Of a stretch of 64,000 bases of DNA, positions 24,166-36,290 are shown one piece after another; position 1 is the stretch's first letter; each line of letters starts with the position of its first letter. The DNA comes from Macrolepiota albuminosa (taxonomy: Eukaryota > Basidiomycota > Agaricomycetes > Agaricales > Agaricaceae): NCBI GenBank assembly GCA_027475525.1, contig JAMWFC010000082.1, forward strand, positions 1,736,001 to 1,800,000, written 5' to 3'. The notes beneath the pieces are model-generated. The model ran no database searches, had not been told where the DNA came from, and saw nothing but the letters and a program-made list of their open reading frames with translations. Made by a program: the position numbers and the translations under genes.

Positions 24166-25560
24166 GTATGTATACATTGATGATGCCCAAATTGAGCTGG
24201 AGGGTGCACTATCACTAGTACAGCTACTTAGCCAATATAGCTTTGGATATGCTATGTGTGTGAGAGAGTCCTGGACAGGTCTCAGAGAACACATGGTTGG
24301 CAAAGAAGTTGGTGGCAAGAAAAGTGGATGATTGGAAGCACTTGTATAAGGCTCCAAAATGTGGCAAGAGAGCACTCAGAGTTGCTAAGGAATAGCACTA
24401 AGAGATGTGGGAGAATCACTAAGGAAAGGTGCTAAGAGATGTGGGAGAATCACTAAGGAAAGGTGCTAAGAGGTGTAAGAGAGTCGCTAAGAGGTGCTAA
24501 GTGTTAGCACCTAGAATAGAATAATAAAAAGACAGGATTGCTTAGTAGATCTAAGCACAAATGCCAAGCCATAGTTGCAAAGCACTAAGAGGTTGTAGAG
24601 AGAGAGAAAAAAAAACTAAAGCAGAGTTCTCTTGCTGACATGGTCAACAAAAGGTAGTTTGTTGCATATGGTGACCAAAATGTTGAGATGTGATCCCTAC
24701 TGCCAAATTGATGATGTGCTACTAACAAAAAGTAAGTATTTATAGTAAAGAAAGTTAGCCATTGCTAAGAGGCTGAGCATTGGCAAAGGGCAGTAAACTG
24801 ATAAGAATGTAAGTAAATGGCCTGAATTAAACTATATGGTAAAAAGGTCCACAATCATGCAATCAGCAATCTGTCATAAAAGTACTTCATCATTCCATCC
24901 TGTAAGTGCTGCCATCAGCTAAGAGTATTATTCTGAATTGACTGATGCCAAGTGTCCATGTAAAGGTATAGCCATGGAGTGCAAGTGGCAAGGTGTGGCT
25001 AGGTGTCAACAGTGGTGCTAAGAATAAGTAGTGCCATAAAAAGTGGTCCTGGAGTAATTGGAGGCTGTAGCTGTGAGTTATTAGTGTAAAAATATGCATA
25101 AATTAGTGCTGGAAGTGCTAGAGCATGCCACTTTTGGTGATACCAGTGGGCTAATGTGAGGTGCTGATATTGGTACTATCCATGGCCAGCCATGATGAGA
25201 GCTCATCAACATTAGTGGACAAAGCAAAAGCAGTTGTGGCTGGTCGTGGCCACTCAGGATGGCCTTGCCACCATATGTATTTGTGATACTCCTTTGTGTT
25301 GTCAGACATATCACACTTGCAATGTTCCAACAAAGTGTCCACTTGCCAAAGTGTTGAAATTTTGACTACAAATTATTGGCATTCACTGCACAGCACAAAG
25401 CCCAAGATTTCAAACCGAGGCAATTTACAAATATATTCAAATTGCCTAATGTTTTTCCATCATTTCAATTCTCAAAATTTCTCTTGCTAGAAAACTTTAA
25501 GACAACTTGAATGTATCTAACATAAAACTACATTTGAAATCTTTAGGTGACTTGGAAAAA
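24166..25560. repeat. LTR-like repeat family B, contiguous copy
   Basis: The segment 24180-24650 matches 46435-46790, and 24700-24970 matches 57690-58000, in the same order. Those two blocks are the flanks of the 10.9-kb retrotransposon, so this copy shows the state before that insertion. It contains a 34-bp unit (CTAAGAGATGTGGGAGAATC...) in two copies at 24398 and 24432. CpG is nearly absent. No coding sequence is recognised. Confidence 0.6.
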
Positions 25561-25583
25561 TTTAAGACAATGCATGCACATGA

Positions 25584-26152
25584 TCATTCTTTAGGATGGA
25601 AGGACATTAATGGAATGGGCATTGGCAATGGGATGTCAGAATGAAGAAAAGAGCAGGAGATACTAGATGGTTTATATAGCAAAAATTGTAGGACCCCTAG
25701 AAATACCTGGAAATTATCAAAGGAGGGTTTTCCAGTCCCAGTAGTGAGTTTAAAAATATCATTGATTCCTTGTGCCTCAAAATAGGGTTGCAATAAGTTA
25801 AGATCTCTGATCTGATTATAAGTGAGCCAGGCCTTGTCTCCAGGATGCCACAGTACTTTAAAAATTGGTCTCTGATCCAGCATGTTGGATAATTTTATCA
25901 GTGGCCCTTACTCTCATGTTCAGGCTCAGTTTTTGCTATGACCTGAGAATATAGACGACCTGGAAATTATTGGTCATTGTTAGGGTGGTGGATGCACAGG
26001 AGGGAGGCATGGTATACATCATGTATTCTGTGCTGCAGTATGTGTGTAGGTAATTGCACTTTGAATGAAAAGTTTCCATAATCTTTTAGAAGTAAATACA
26101 GACCCATATATTTGGGTATCATCTTACACAGTGTACTCTTGAGGAAGGTCAT
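25584..26152 (-). pseudogene. Ty3/Gypsy integrase C-terminus and chromodomain-like end
   Basis: Two minus frames give the end of a Gypsy pol. One has the integrase C-terminal signature (KMIPKYMGLYLLLKDYGNFSF, then VYHASLLCIH). The other has the chromodomain-like FKVLWHPGDKAWLTYNQI and LLQPYFEAQGI. They are separated by a frame change and stops. This is the 3' end of the broken element whose RT, protease and gag lie at 28.5-35.9 kb. Confidence 0.75.
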
Positions 26153-26289
26153 GTTTTAATTGATATGTATACAAAGTCTCTTTGTTCAAAGGAGACTGGC
26201 TGATGCTTGTAGTTTGCAGTCCTTATTTGTTTTATTCTAGCCATTAATATGGCATCATGTGCAGCTATAATAGCTGTCTTCTGATTGGG

Positions 26290-27534
26290 TGCGTTGCTTG
26301 CCATGTGGGGCCATCAGGTATGGCTTATAATGGATAAATTGCATGCACCAAGTTCAGAACAAGTGCAGCAAGATGTCCAGAGCCGATGCTGAGCCTGCCA
26401 TTGATGTGCCTAGCCTGTGTGGGGTCTTATCAATAGATTTAGCAATCCATAGAGTTGTTGATTAGAGGGCTTGTTTTGGCAACAGATTACACATAATTTG
26501 CAAAAAGCATATGTTGCTGCTCATTCCTTTCCATCATATGTGGTTGCACAAATATGTTAATTTTTTTGTGGACCTAATTAAGCCAGCATTGAATGTGCTT
26601 CAGATATCACAACTTCTTGAAGGTTGTATCCTGAGACAATTATTGAGGGTATGCAGAGAACACAATTTTTATTTGTCTATAAATATAGGAGGTTGTCTTT
26701 AGTAAGCTCAAAATTTTTATATTCCTTTGGGTCTTTCACTATGTACTCAAAGGCTGGGTCCTCATTATACTTGTTTTAGACACTTGCCAGCAAATCAATT
26801 GGTTCATGCCCTCTGGCTAACATCTTGTTCAAGTGATATTAGGTTCAAATTTTCAACATTCTCAAAAATTTGTCTAGATCATATGTTTAAATCTTCATCC
26901 CTTGCATTTTCTAAGTCAAACTTAGGGTGTTCTGATGGTTCATTTGTATCAGTGGATTTGTCTGCAGTAGTTCTGCAGGCTGGGATGCAAATAGTAAGTT
27001 TATTTCTTATTCTCTCATCCTCCTTTCACTGCTGAGAGCCTTTTAGCACAAAATTTCAGGACATTCAAGATGCAAACTCTCTCAACATCTCTGGCCACTC
27101 TGGTTTCTGCTGGGGCAGTTTTCTTCCATCTCTGTTGCTGCTGTTTATGGTTTTGCATTACTGATGATATCACTTCCATAGAACAATTGACTTCTTGATC
27201 ATCTATAATCAGGCCTGGTGCCTTTGTCACTGCCTGTTCCTGAGCATAATTGGGTGTGTTGGGCTCCTCTAATAGGGGCTCTCCTGTAGCAGGGTCCACC
27301 ATATCATCACTAGCTATAAGACCTATACTTTTGCCCTTCTTTTCAACAAGGATGGGCATGGAGATTAGGTGGTCACTTAATAAGTCATTATTAATAACAT
27401 TGTGATAAGTGTATTCACTCTACACCTGCACTGTGCCTGCCTCATCTTGTGAGTAGATATGTGACAACACATTGGATAGTATATTTCTGCTCTAGGTATG
27501 TAGAAAACTTCAAAGGTAAATTCTGAATTTTTTT
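26290..27534. other. Repeat-derived segment inside the broken Gypsy element
   Basis: Positions 26290-26430 match 58120-58260 (TAGCCTGTGTGGGGTC and neighbouring sequence), a family-B block. The rest, including a minus frame at 27359-27015, has no recognised domain. The RNase H and integrase core expected here are not identifiable, so they are deleted or too decayed to read. Confidence 0.4.
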
Positions 27535-28455
27535 CTAGCCAATGTGCTTCAATGCACTAGATTAGCACCACAGATGCTACCTAGCAAACTGTAAGCACCA
27601 TACTTTAAGCAAAAATATTGTAAAGAGAAAAAATAGTGCAACAAAATGTGCCTGTAGGTGGCATTGCAAACAATGAAGACAATATAGACAATGCTAGTGC
27701 CCAACTTAGTAACAAACTTAGGTCAGGCTAGCACAATTTGAATGCTAATAGTAACTGAGTGCTCAATGGGTTATGATTTGTTGTGATTTATATGTGAAGT
27801 AGCTATTTTTTATACTATGTGCTACTGTATTTTCAAAATGAGTCTATCTGCAATGCTACTAATTAGCACCTCTCCTTGTGGTTACAGCTAATGACAACCT
27901 GTCAATGGCAATCAACAGCACATGGATGACAGCAATCAACAGCATTATAGCCTATTGGCCATAGCAATTCTAAAACTACTTAGAATTGTACAAGTCTGCT
28001 CACTTTGTAAAATAATTTCTATTGGTTAGGCCACTCTGAAATATGGTCAGAAAATCCTCAACAGATGCTATGAGCACTAATGTCAGCACTAAACATAGTA
28101 TTCTGATAGGTTAAAATGTTGGGCTTGAGTATATCCTGTCTTATTGTCATTGATTCTTTATACTTCTGATTGAGGTGCCTTGACAAATGGCAGCACCTAA
28201 TGCTAACTCCTTTTAAAATTGATCACTCCTCTGTCATGCTAGCATTATGAGTTCTGAGCCTCCTGAGTCCTTGTGAAGTTAACAGATAGTGGGTGTTGAA
28301 TGGCTGATAAATGGTGGTTGAGACTGAAAACTAAAGGCTGTATTGGGGACACCAAAACCAGAGATGCCCTGTGTCCAAGAAGGTCACTTGAGTCTCCAGA
28401 CTAATAATTGTTGGTAGGCCTCTAGTGTCCCTTGATGCACTTAGCCTGAGTAGAA
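27535..28455 (-). repeat. LTR-like repeat family A, inverted copy
   Basis: This block is the reverse complement of 31735-32665 over about 0.9 kb. Shared landmarks include GCATCAAGGGACACTA, AATTGTTAGTCTGGAGACTC, GTTTGCTAAGTAG and a TATA box (minus strand, 27813-27806). It interrupts the Gypsy RT/RNase H region. The promoter-like TATAAA and the repeated copies elsewhere indicate an LTR. Confidence 0.7.
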
Positions 28456-28499
28456 GCCTAAGCAGCTACCTTAGCTGTGTGCCAGTCCTCTCCCTGACT

Positions 28500-29264
28500 A
28501 ATAACTCCAGCCACATTTGTAACACAGCCATCTATCACCATGTTAATGAGTGGCACAGTCTTATTGTAATCAAGCAGTCAGGAGTGGTGTGATTGACAAT
28601 TTGAAGCTAAGCATTTGATGTCTTCAAAGGCATGCTAGTGAGTATATTCTCATTTGAATAGCACAGTGTCTCCAGTCAGCTGATAGAAAGTTCCTATGGG
28701 TATTTTTATTCTATTGATGTCATCAGCAAGATATCCCACTGCACCCAGAAATCCTCTTAATAGATCTTTATTTGTTGGTGTCTTCTATTTTATCAAGGCA
28801 TCAACTTTGTCAGGGTCCATGCAGATCCTGGCATCATCAACTATGCAGCCCAAGACTTTTAATTCAGGCAATAGAAACTACAATTTGTCCTTCCCTAAAT
28901 AGAGTTTTTCTCACTTCAGTATGTTGATAACCAACTTGACATGTTGTATGTGCTTTTCTAAGATATCTGAATATATTATTATATCATCCAAGTAGATGTT
29001 TAAAAATCTGCCCAGATATGGGAAGAATATGTGATTCATCAAAGTCTGATATGTAGCTGGCATATTACAATTTTCTTGTTGGATTATATTGCTAACCATA
29101 TTTCTATCAGAAGTAGTTACTGCTGTCCTTTCAACATGTCCTGGCACTATGCATATCTGCTCATATGCATTTTTCTCATTTAGAATTGAACAATAATTCC
29201 CTTTGGCCATCTGACAGAAATATCTGGCAATGATGAGAATTGTTTGACAGTATTGATATTGCAT
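28500..29264 (-). pseudogene. Ty3/Gypsy reverse transcriptase fragment
   Basis: Minus-strand translation shows the RT palm: CNMPATYQTLMNHIF, then the catalytic IYLDDIIIYSD with two aspartates, then a region resembling the RT thumb with LGCIVDDARI and FLGAVGYLADDI down to about 28600. Several stops are present and the start of the RT domain is truncated. This element is distinct from, and much more decayed than, the one at 46.8-57.7 kb. Confidence 0.8.
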
Positions 29265-29416
29265 GCTCAGATATCAAAGACTGTATAAGCCATGGTGCTT
29301 TCCCTGGCTTGCCTGAAATATCTGGCAATGATGAGAATTGTTTGACAGTATTGATATTGCATGCTCAGATATCAAAGACTGTATAAGCCATGGTGCTTCC
29401 CCTGGCTTGCCTGATT
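29221..29416. repeat. 98-bp tandem duplication within the Gypsy RT region
   Basis: The block starting TATCTGGCAATGATGAG at 29221 repeats at 29319 with almost no change (only a T/C in GGTGCTTTCC versus GGTGCTTCCC). Because 98 is not divisible by three, the duplication shifts the reading frame. Confidence 0.9.
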
Positions 29417-29904
29417 TGAATATCAACATGTTTCTGTTGCCAGTGATCTCCTAGTGGCTATTCTTGATATAAGTGTTGCACTTTTCTGTCCATTGTGCCT
29501 GCATGGCTTCTGGGCATCTTGACAGTCTCCAGAGGTATATTCTGTGTAGGTCAACCAAGTTTATTTTGTGGTTAATAGCATGTAATAGAGATAATGGAGT
29601 GTCACTCACTGATTTACAAATAGGCACTGTGTACTGCTTTAATTTTTCAGCAACTTGATCTAAACTTCTCTGATATAGCTCCATTGATCATGAAGCAAGT
29701 TGCATCACACCTCCTCCTACTAAAGACAATGCCATGGTGGATCCAACTACAACTCAGGAGGGGTTTATACTGAAAGTAATGCAGTGTTGAAACAACTCAT
29801 GGAGTGCTAAGAATAAGATCATAACTGGAGAGGTTAATGATGTCAAAGTATTAATCCTCAGAGATTGACTAGTATTGTAGCTTTGCAGTTGCACCAAAGT
29901 TTAT

Positions 29905-30321
29905 TCATGATCTGGATCCTTGGACTGCAAGCTGAATGGGGACTGGGGAGGTAAGCTTCTTCTTCTTGATTTTAAGCTGTTGGACTAAAGTGCTAGAGAT
30001 GAAATCTCCAAGGGAGCCTGAATCTACCAATGCATGAGCAAGTTTGCCATTGATTTTTACCACAATGACTAGCAGCTTTGGGACCTTCCTAGAGGAGTCC
30101 TTGGCCTGCAATGCATTGCACTGGATTGAGAGGTATGTCCTGGTGGGTACCTGCTGTCCAAATAATTTTATGGAGCTGACATATTTATTGTTGGGGGCCT
30201 CCTCTCTGATAGAGACTCCACATTCCATTTTCACTGGCTCATACAGGTTGAAGAGCTGTTCCAGTCCAAGCATTTTGTCTGGTGAGTCCATCCCTTTGTC
30301 TGACAGGATTGTGCCACCCAT
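29905..30321 (-). pseudogene. Ty3/Gypsy aspartic protease fragment
   Basis: A minus frame shows the retropepsin-like motif ALVDSGSLGDFIS with preceding VVKINGKLAH, as in the protease of fungal Gypsy elements. The active-site triad DSG is intact. It lies between the gag zinc knuckle (about 31350) and the RT (29264), the order expected for gag-pol on the minus strand. Confidence 0.75.
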
Positions 30322-30354
30322 GTTATTGATCAGTGCCTCAACTTCCTTTTGGTA

Positions 30355-31734
30355 CTAGGATACCAGATCAAACTTGTAGTTGTGAAGATGACCCACTTCA
30401 ATCTGAACTTTCACTTCTAAATGATGGTTATAAATGTTATAGACTTTGTCATCTTCCAGCACTTCAAATTGGTGATATTGTAGATCAACTTGTTTTGTCA
30501 TCCCAGAGATAGAGGATGCCAGATGCGAGGGCTTGGCATGCATTCCAGCAATATGGATTTACAATTAAATGTGTCTCAAACAGGGAATACTCATTGAATA
30601 GGGCACTCATGTGCTTGTGTTGTATCTCAGCATACCATTCTCTGACAGTGAACATGATACTCCTTAGCCATTTGTATTCAATGCTGGAAGTATATATCAA
30701 ATACTCAGTCATGATCCAGTACCTCCTGTTTATTGACAACATATGCTATAAAGTGGCGTCCTCTGAGCTGCAGGACATTAGCTGGGTCCCCAGGATATGG
30801 TTGGAGGTTTTCCAAGCTATGGCATGTTTGAGGTGGCACCAAGATCCCTTTTCCATCTCAATCAAAATAATCTTTTCTTCCCCATCTTTTACAGTCACCA
30901 GATACTCATGTGTGAATTTGATAGGTGGGGCCAGCAGAACTTCTTTTGTGTTTTACTGGTCTGCATTGTTGGAGAAGTTGGTTAGCATCTAGTCTACCTC
31001 ATCTTTGCTGACATTGTAGCTGAGAGCATGTCTCTTGTCCTCTGAGTCAGGCACTGACTGCAGATCTGGTATTGTATTTCCATTGCTATTATATTTTTTG
31101 CCAGCTGAGGGCATCCAGAAGTCATTGGCAAAAGCCTCTCCAACCCTCCCAATCTTAATTATCTCAATGTAGATGGAGGTAGTAAGTAGTCTTGCCTAGG
31201 CTGTCAACTTGTCACTGTTCAGTCTGTTTAAAATTAAGGTTCTTGCAGAATTGGATACTATTCACACTCAGTCTTGGCAGTTTGTTTCTGTTCAAGGTCA
31301 GTCTCAACTTATCAGAGCAGTTATGTGAGAAGTGCCCATCCTTCTTATAAATGTAACACTGGCCACTTGCTTTTAATTCTTCCTTTTCTTCCTTATCAAA
31401 GTTTTGGCTGTTCTATAATGGTTTTTTAGAGGAAGCTGAGTCTTTCTTATAATTTTGGAACTGTTGTTCTCCAGCATGATTATTATTTGTGGGAGTGTTG
31501 TTAGCATCAGTATTAGTCCTGTTGCTGCCACTGTGCTGGGGTGTTTTGCACAAGATAAGGGATAACTCTTGCTTTTACAGCCATTTTTACTGTGTTCCTG
31601 ATTATGCTGACCCCAGTTGTAGTTCAGTTGATTTTCCAATGAGGACACATTGTGGAGATCAACATTCTCTGCTAATTCTCAATACTTGGCTTTGTGGACC
31701 ATGGCTTTCTAAGAAGTATGTTCTGGTGATAGGC
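30355..31734 (-). pseudogene. Ty3/Gypsy gag C-terminal part with zinc knuckle
   Basis: The minus strand near 31320-31370 reads GQCYIYKKDGHFSHNCSD, a CCHC zinc knuckle in which the second cysteine has become Tyr. Upstream sequence to 31734 resembles the gag linker but is full of stops. It is cut at 31735 by a family-A repeat. The N-terminal gag continues beyond that insertion at 34975-35878. Confidence 0.65.
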
Positions 31735-32795
31735 TTCTACTTGGGCTGAGCGCATCAAGGGACACTATAGGCCTACCAATAATTGTTAGTCTGGAGACTC
31801 AAGTGACCTTCTTGGACACAGGACATCTCTGGCTTTGGTGCCCCCAATACAGGCTTCACTTACCAGTCTCATCCACCATTTATCAGACATTCAGCACCCA
31901 CTATCTATTGACTTCAAGGACTCAGCAGGCTCAGAACTCATAACACTAGCATGACAACAGGGAGGTGACTCTGACCAAACCCCAATCAATGCTGAAAGGG
32001 GTTAGCATTAGGTGCTGCCATTTGTTGAGGCACCTCAATCAAAAGTATAAAGAATCAATGATGACAAGACAGGATATACTCAAGCCCAACATTTTAACCT
32101 ATCAAAAAAAATGATACAATATTTAGCACCAACATTAGTGCTCACAGTGTTTGTCAAGGATTTTCCAACCATATCCCAGAGTGGCCTGGCCAATTAGAAT
32201 TACATTAAAAAGTGAGCAGACTCATACAATTCTAAGTCATTTTAGAGTCACCATGGTCAATAGGCTATAATGCTGTTGGTTGCCTTCATCCATGTACTGC
32301 TGGTTGCTGTTGACAGGTTGCTGTTAGTTGGGACCATGAGAAGAGGCACTAATTGGTAGCATCATAGATGGACTCATTTTTAAAGTACAGTAGTGCATTG
32401 TATAAAAGATAGCTACTTAACATGTAAATAGCAACAAATTGTAACTCATTGGAGCACTCAGTTACTCTCAGTGTTCAACTTGCACTAGCTCAACCTGACT
32501 TTGTCACTAAGTTGAATGCTAGCCTTGTCTATATTGTCTTTGTTGTTTGCAGTGCCACCTATGAGCACATCTCATTATGCTATTTCTTCTCATTATTATA
32601 TTCTTGCCCAAGCTATAGTGCTTACAGTTTGCTAAGTAGCATCCAAGCCACTATTATCTAGCGCATTGCCCTATTATATTTGCTTGAGCACACTGGGCCT
32701 CTGTCAGAACTCCTCACACACTACACATGCCAGATGTTGGAGATGGTGTTGTACTGCATATCATCTAGCACACCCAACCACAGTTGGCATCATCA
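31735..32795 (+). repeat. LTR-like repeat family A, direct copy
   Basis: The left edge begins CTTCTACTTGGGCTGAGCGC and the copy continues to CCACAGTTGGCATCATCA near 32795. A TATA box lies at 32401-32407 (TATAAAA). It matches 45262-46370 in direct orientation and 27535-28455 inverted. It interrupts the gag of the old Gypsy element. Confidence 0.7.
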
Positions 32796-33111
32796 CTAGA
32801 TTCAGATGTTCACAAAGCAATGCCTTGTGGAGGGGTACAGAACCCATTGAAAAGTTTGACAACTCTAGCGTGCTTACTGTCAGTGCTGGCAGCAGTGTAC
32901 CTGAGTCTTCATGGATAGTCACTCCTGATCAACTAAATGTGATCAAGGCTCACATTTCTACAGTCAAGGCTGAAATTAAGATGAGTTGGACTGTGGAAGT
33001 AGGAATGTATAGGGCATTCTTGAGATATATCTCTGTTTGATTTTGGACTTGAAGGCAAATTTGCCCTATGCCAATTGCTTGAATTGAGGTTCCTCCTACA
33101 CCTTTGACAAC

Positions 33112-33725
33112 TCATGGGAGGATTGACCTCAGAGCGACAAAATTCAATGCACAGAGAGATATGTGGACAGTTGCTCCTGAATTCATGTAAAACAGCTTTT
33201 CTGTAAGCAATATAATGTGTGTATCACTGGCAGGGTTAGCTGGTATGACTGCCATGGTGGCCAAAATCATTTTGCAGTTATGTAAGGATGGAATAGTGTG
33301 GGTATTCCAATTAATTGTGGCTTGTGATTTGTCCATGTCATCAGTATCTATAGCCATGAATCCTCCATACTCAAAGGAGTCAGTGGTGTTTGTTGTTACT
33401 GCTTCCACAAGGTCAGCCGTCTTTGTAGTGTCAGCTATTTCCAGCTATATCTTTTGTAAGTTTTTGATATCAACAATGTAGGCCTGCCCATCTAACCCTT
33501 TTACTGCAATGCCATTTTTGATGCTGCCTGTCCCATTGGAACCTCCTCCTTGCTTTGATTTCCCTCCTTTGGCTCCTTCTCATGCAGCTTGGCATGTGGC
33601 TCTAGACTCCTCAATGGTCTTTCCAGCCATTTCTTCTCCTGGCCAAACACACCATTCCTTTGTGTGTCCATGACATGAGAGCTTTGAGGCATAGCAGACC
33701 TCACAGCAGGGGAAGGTTGGACCAT
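33112..33725 (-). pseudogene. Copia zinc-knuckle and protease fragment
   Basis: Downstream of the Copia gag on the same strand, one frame shows a CCHC-like CEVCYASKLSCHGHTKEWC. Another shows a protease-like LFYMNSGATVHIS, where the usual catalytic DSG is NSG. Frames change between them, so the element is dead. Sequence left of 33112 to 32800 looks like further decayed Copia DNA without readable motifs. Confidence 0.7.
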
Positions 33726-33880
33726 GATTGTGAGGGTGAGGGGGCTTTGAAGTCATGAGCAGTAAGGGCAGTGTCAACGGATGGTGCTTTGGTGAGGGTA
33801 GAAAGACTATCAACTGTCTGGAAGAGCTTCCTGATGTGGGACAAGGTATATGGTGCATTCTTAGTAGCATCAATGAGGCC

Positions 33881-34459
33881 TCACAAGACCTGGGTTTGGA
33901 GTGACTCAAAGGACTTGTCATTGATGCTGTTTAGAAGAGCAATGCACTTAAGTAAGTTCTTATCAATGGCTCCGATAGAGAAGGCTTGGTTGATGAGCTC
34001 ACATATCCTGCAAGCAGTGATGTCAATGGGCTCTGCAATCTGCACATATGTAGAAAGGGCTTGGCAGATGAGCACAACTTGCTTTACAGGTCCTTCACAT
34101 TGAGCGTGAGCTTTCAGGGAGTCGTAACATTCCTTCACTGTTTCATTGGTCTCAAGTTTCTCCTGCTCTGCTTTGGAAACTGCTGAATGAATAACACCAA
34201 TAATAAGATTGTTATTTGATAGCCAATTGGCATACATGTTGGGTTCAGCAATCTGATCCAGTTGAGTAATGAGTCTACTGGGATTCTTTTCTGACACAAA
34301 GATATATTGATCCAGGCCACTTTGCTGGAAGAAGATCTCAAGCTTTGTGGACCATTTTAAAAATTTTCTGGTGGCATAGTCAAATGGTGGCTTGGTGGCC
34401 AGCCAGTAGGCATTTAGTTTGGCAAAGTGAATATGTGGGTAGGTGCTGTCTGCAGACAT
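33881..34459 (-). pseudogene. Copia gag, nearly complete frame
   Basis: The frame from the ATG at 34459 (MSADSTYPHIHFAKLN) has the Copia gag layout. There is an N-terminal LN.YW..WS.KLEIFF-like pattern (KFLKWSTKLEIFFQQSG), a YANWLSNN block and a long helical region (KECYDSLKAHAQCEG, ALLNSINDKSFESLQ). It is open over about 190 codons, so it is one of the best preserved parts of the older elements. It follows the primer site at 34639-34649 by about 180 bp, the expected spacing. Confidence 0.8.
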
Positions 34460-34638
34460 TGTGGAGTTGAGCGGAGAGACAGATCTCATGGTAAGACAAG
34501 TTCAGAAAGGAGACAAAGGCCTTAGGTATTGTGTGTGGTTAATCAGGGTCAGGGCCCAAGAATGCCAAGAGTGTGATTGAGGTGAAGGAGCAGAGGGTGT
34601 ATAGGATTTGCCAGACATCTAGAGTAAGCTATTCGATA

Positions 34639-34973
34639 GGCCCATAACCTGTTAGAATTAGATACCCTCTTTGATGTGATCTGACAGAAGCATAAGTTTA
34701 TACAGTCTGTCCAGTAGCCGTATCAGCATGTAAGTATCATAGTAACATATGCAAGACTCACTCTCAACTCAATATAATTGACTGAGGGTGTCAGTGAATA
34801 GTGTCTGTATACAAGTGTTTTTGTAACAATGGAGGGCCATGTTGTGGCCAGTGTGATATATGTGATGATTAGTGAGGGAACAGTGTAGCAAGGGAGATAA
34901 TGGAGAAAAAGGAAGAAAAAAGAGGGGGGACAAATGCAGGAGTCAATGGTGTGCTTATTTTCAATAGCTAACA
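34639..34973 (-). mobile_element. Copia 5' LTR (34650-34973) and primer-binding site
   Basis: In plus orientation the LTR starts TGTTAGAAT at 34650 and ends TAGCTAACA at 34973, so the ends are inverted repeats (TGTTAG...CTAACA) and the LTR is 324 bp. On the minus strand it is followed directly by GGTTATGGGCC (34649-34639), complementary to the anticodon region of initiator tRNA-Met, the Copia-style half-tRNA primer. The Copia gag follows. This LTR is inserted in the gag of the old Gypsy element, which resumes at 34975. Confidence 0.75.
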
Positions 34974-34974
34974 T

Positions 34975-35878
34975 TCTTAGTGGATCCCTCAGCTACCTTA
35001 CAGATGAGCTCTTCCAGTTCACCTGATAAAGGTAAAGACCCGGCACAATCTTTCTTTTTATGGTGAGCTGAGGCCTCCTTCTTTTTGTGATGGTCCAATT
35101 TTCTTGCCAGATTCTGATAGTCACAAAGATATTCAAGTAATTCTTTTTGGGTAATTGTATCTGTCTTGTATTCCTGAACTTCAGGATCAACTTGTTTTCC
35201 ATCCTTCTTGGAGAAGTCAGAATATTCCTGGTCTCCAGAGGCTTCAGGTATGTGTTGTCCCAGGTGATCATCTGGGAGATCGTGTTACAAATTACAATTC
35301 TCAAAAATGTCCTGTTGAATCTGCAGATCAATTTCTGCTTCATCAAACTGGATATTACCCCAATTTCCTGGGTCAACACCCTTACCCTTGGGTTGAGAGG
35401 CTTCTCCAGGTAGGTTGAGTGATGTGCAATGTATGTTTTCCATGCATTTATCAATATGAGCTCATTGTTTATCTGTCATATTCCTTCATGCTTCTGTGAA
35501 TATGTCCTCCTGAGCAATGTCAGCAGGGTCATTTCCTTTTGGGTCAGTGACATTAGCTGTCTGACCAATATGAGCTCGACCCCTAGGATCAAATATATTA
35601 TCTACTTCTGGAGATACAGAATTACTCTCCTGACAATCATCACTGTCAGGCTCCTGACTCATGAGACTAGAGTCTGTGTTGTTGTCCACACTGGGAGCAA
35701 CGTTCCTACTGGCTTCCAGCTCAGCGGCTTCCGTCTTGTCAGGAGTGGGTATTGCAGCAGTGTTAATGCTTGCAGGAGTCTCAAGCTGCAGTTCTAGACC
35801 AGCATCCTTGGTACATGCTTTTCCAGTCCTGGTTGCAGCCTGAGAGCGCTGCAAGGGACTAGTATTGTGGATAGCCAT
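34975..35878 (-). pseudogene. Ty3/Gypsy gag N-terminal part
   Basis: The ATG at 35878 opens MAIHNTSPLQRSQAAT, a start similar to gag proteins of Agaricomycete Gypsy elements. It is followed by an acidic, Ser/Pro-rich region. After stops and a frame change the coding continues to a Lys/His-rich segment (LDHHKKKEASAHHKKK) and LEELICKVAEGSTKN, where the Copia LTR interrupts it. The remainder of gag lies left of 31735. Confidence 0.65.
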
Positions 35879-36290
35879 GGGACTCAATCAGCAGGCTGAG
35901 AGCCTCCCTTGCAGCTGAGTTCTCAATGTATATCTAGTAGTCATTTGTTAGCAATAGATTGTGGTTTGGGGTACTCACTACTATGGGTGTCCTTGGATGA
36001 TCAGACCAAGGGTTGCCAATAGACAGTGAGTGGGGTTTTTCGAAGCAAAAGTAAGCTAAAGCTTTTGTCGTGTTCAAAATATGTAACCACAGCGTGTGGT
36101 CATGGTGAGGTCACACAAATAAAGAATAGAGTCTTCACACAATAGAGAACAGGTGTAAGCTCTGGTATTGGGAAAAACTGGCTACGAGATACAGCACCAC
36201 AGTTTATATACCTGTAACCTATCAATATATCAAAGACGTCCCTAGCGGGCAGGGGCATGGTAAACAAATAGAAGTCCAAAAGAGTGTAAT
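35879..36290 (-). promoter_or_regulatory. 5' leader and probable LTR promoter of the old Gypsy element
   Basis: The minus strand carries TATATAAACT (36210-36202). About 85 bp downstream there is a polyadenylation-like signal in the plus-strand AAATAAAGAATAG context, then a leader leading to the gag ATG at 35878. CpG is higher here than in the rest of the element. I could not match this LTR to a left-hand partner. Confidence 0.4.

Noticed and set aside
27535..32795. A DNA transposon with 0.9-kb terminal inverted repeats
   Set aside because: The repeats carry TATA boxes and occur singly and in tandem at 44.5-46.4 kb, and the interior is Gypsy pol, so LTR copies in opposite orientation are more likely.
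31735..34973. One intact Copia element from a family-A LTR to the LTR at 34650-34973
   Set aside because: The two end sequences are unrelated, and integrase and RT are missing, so they are not an LTR pair.
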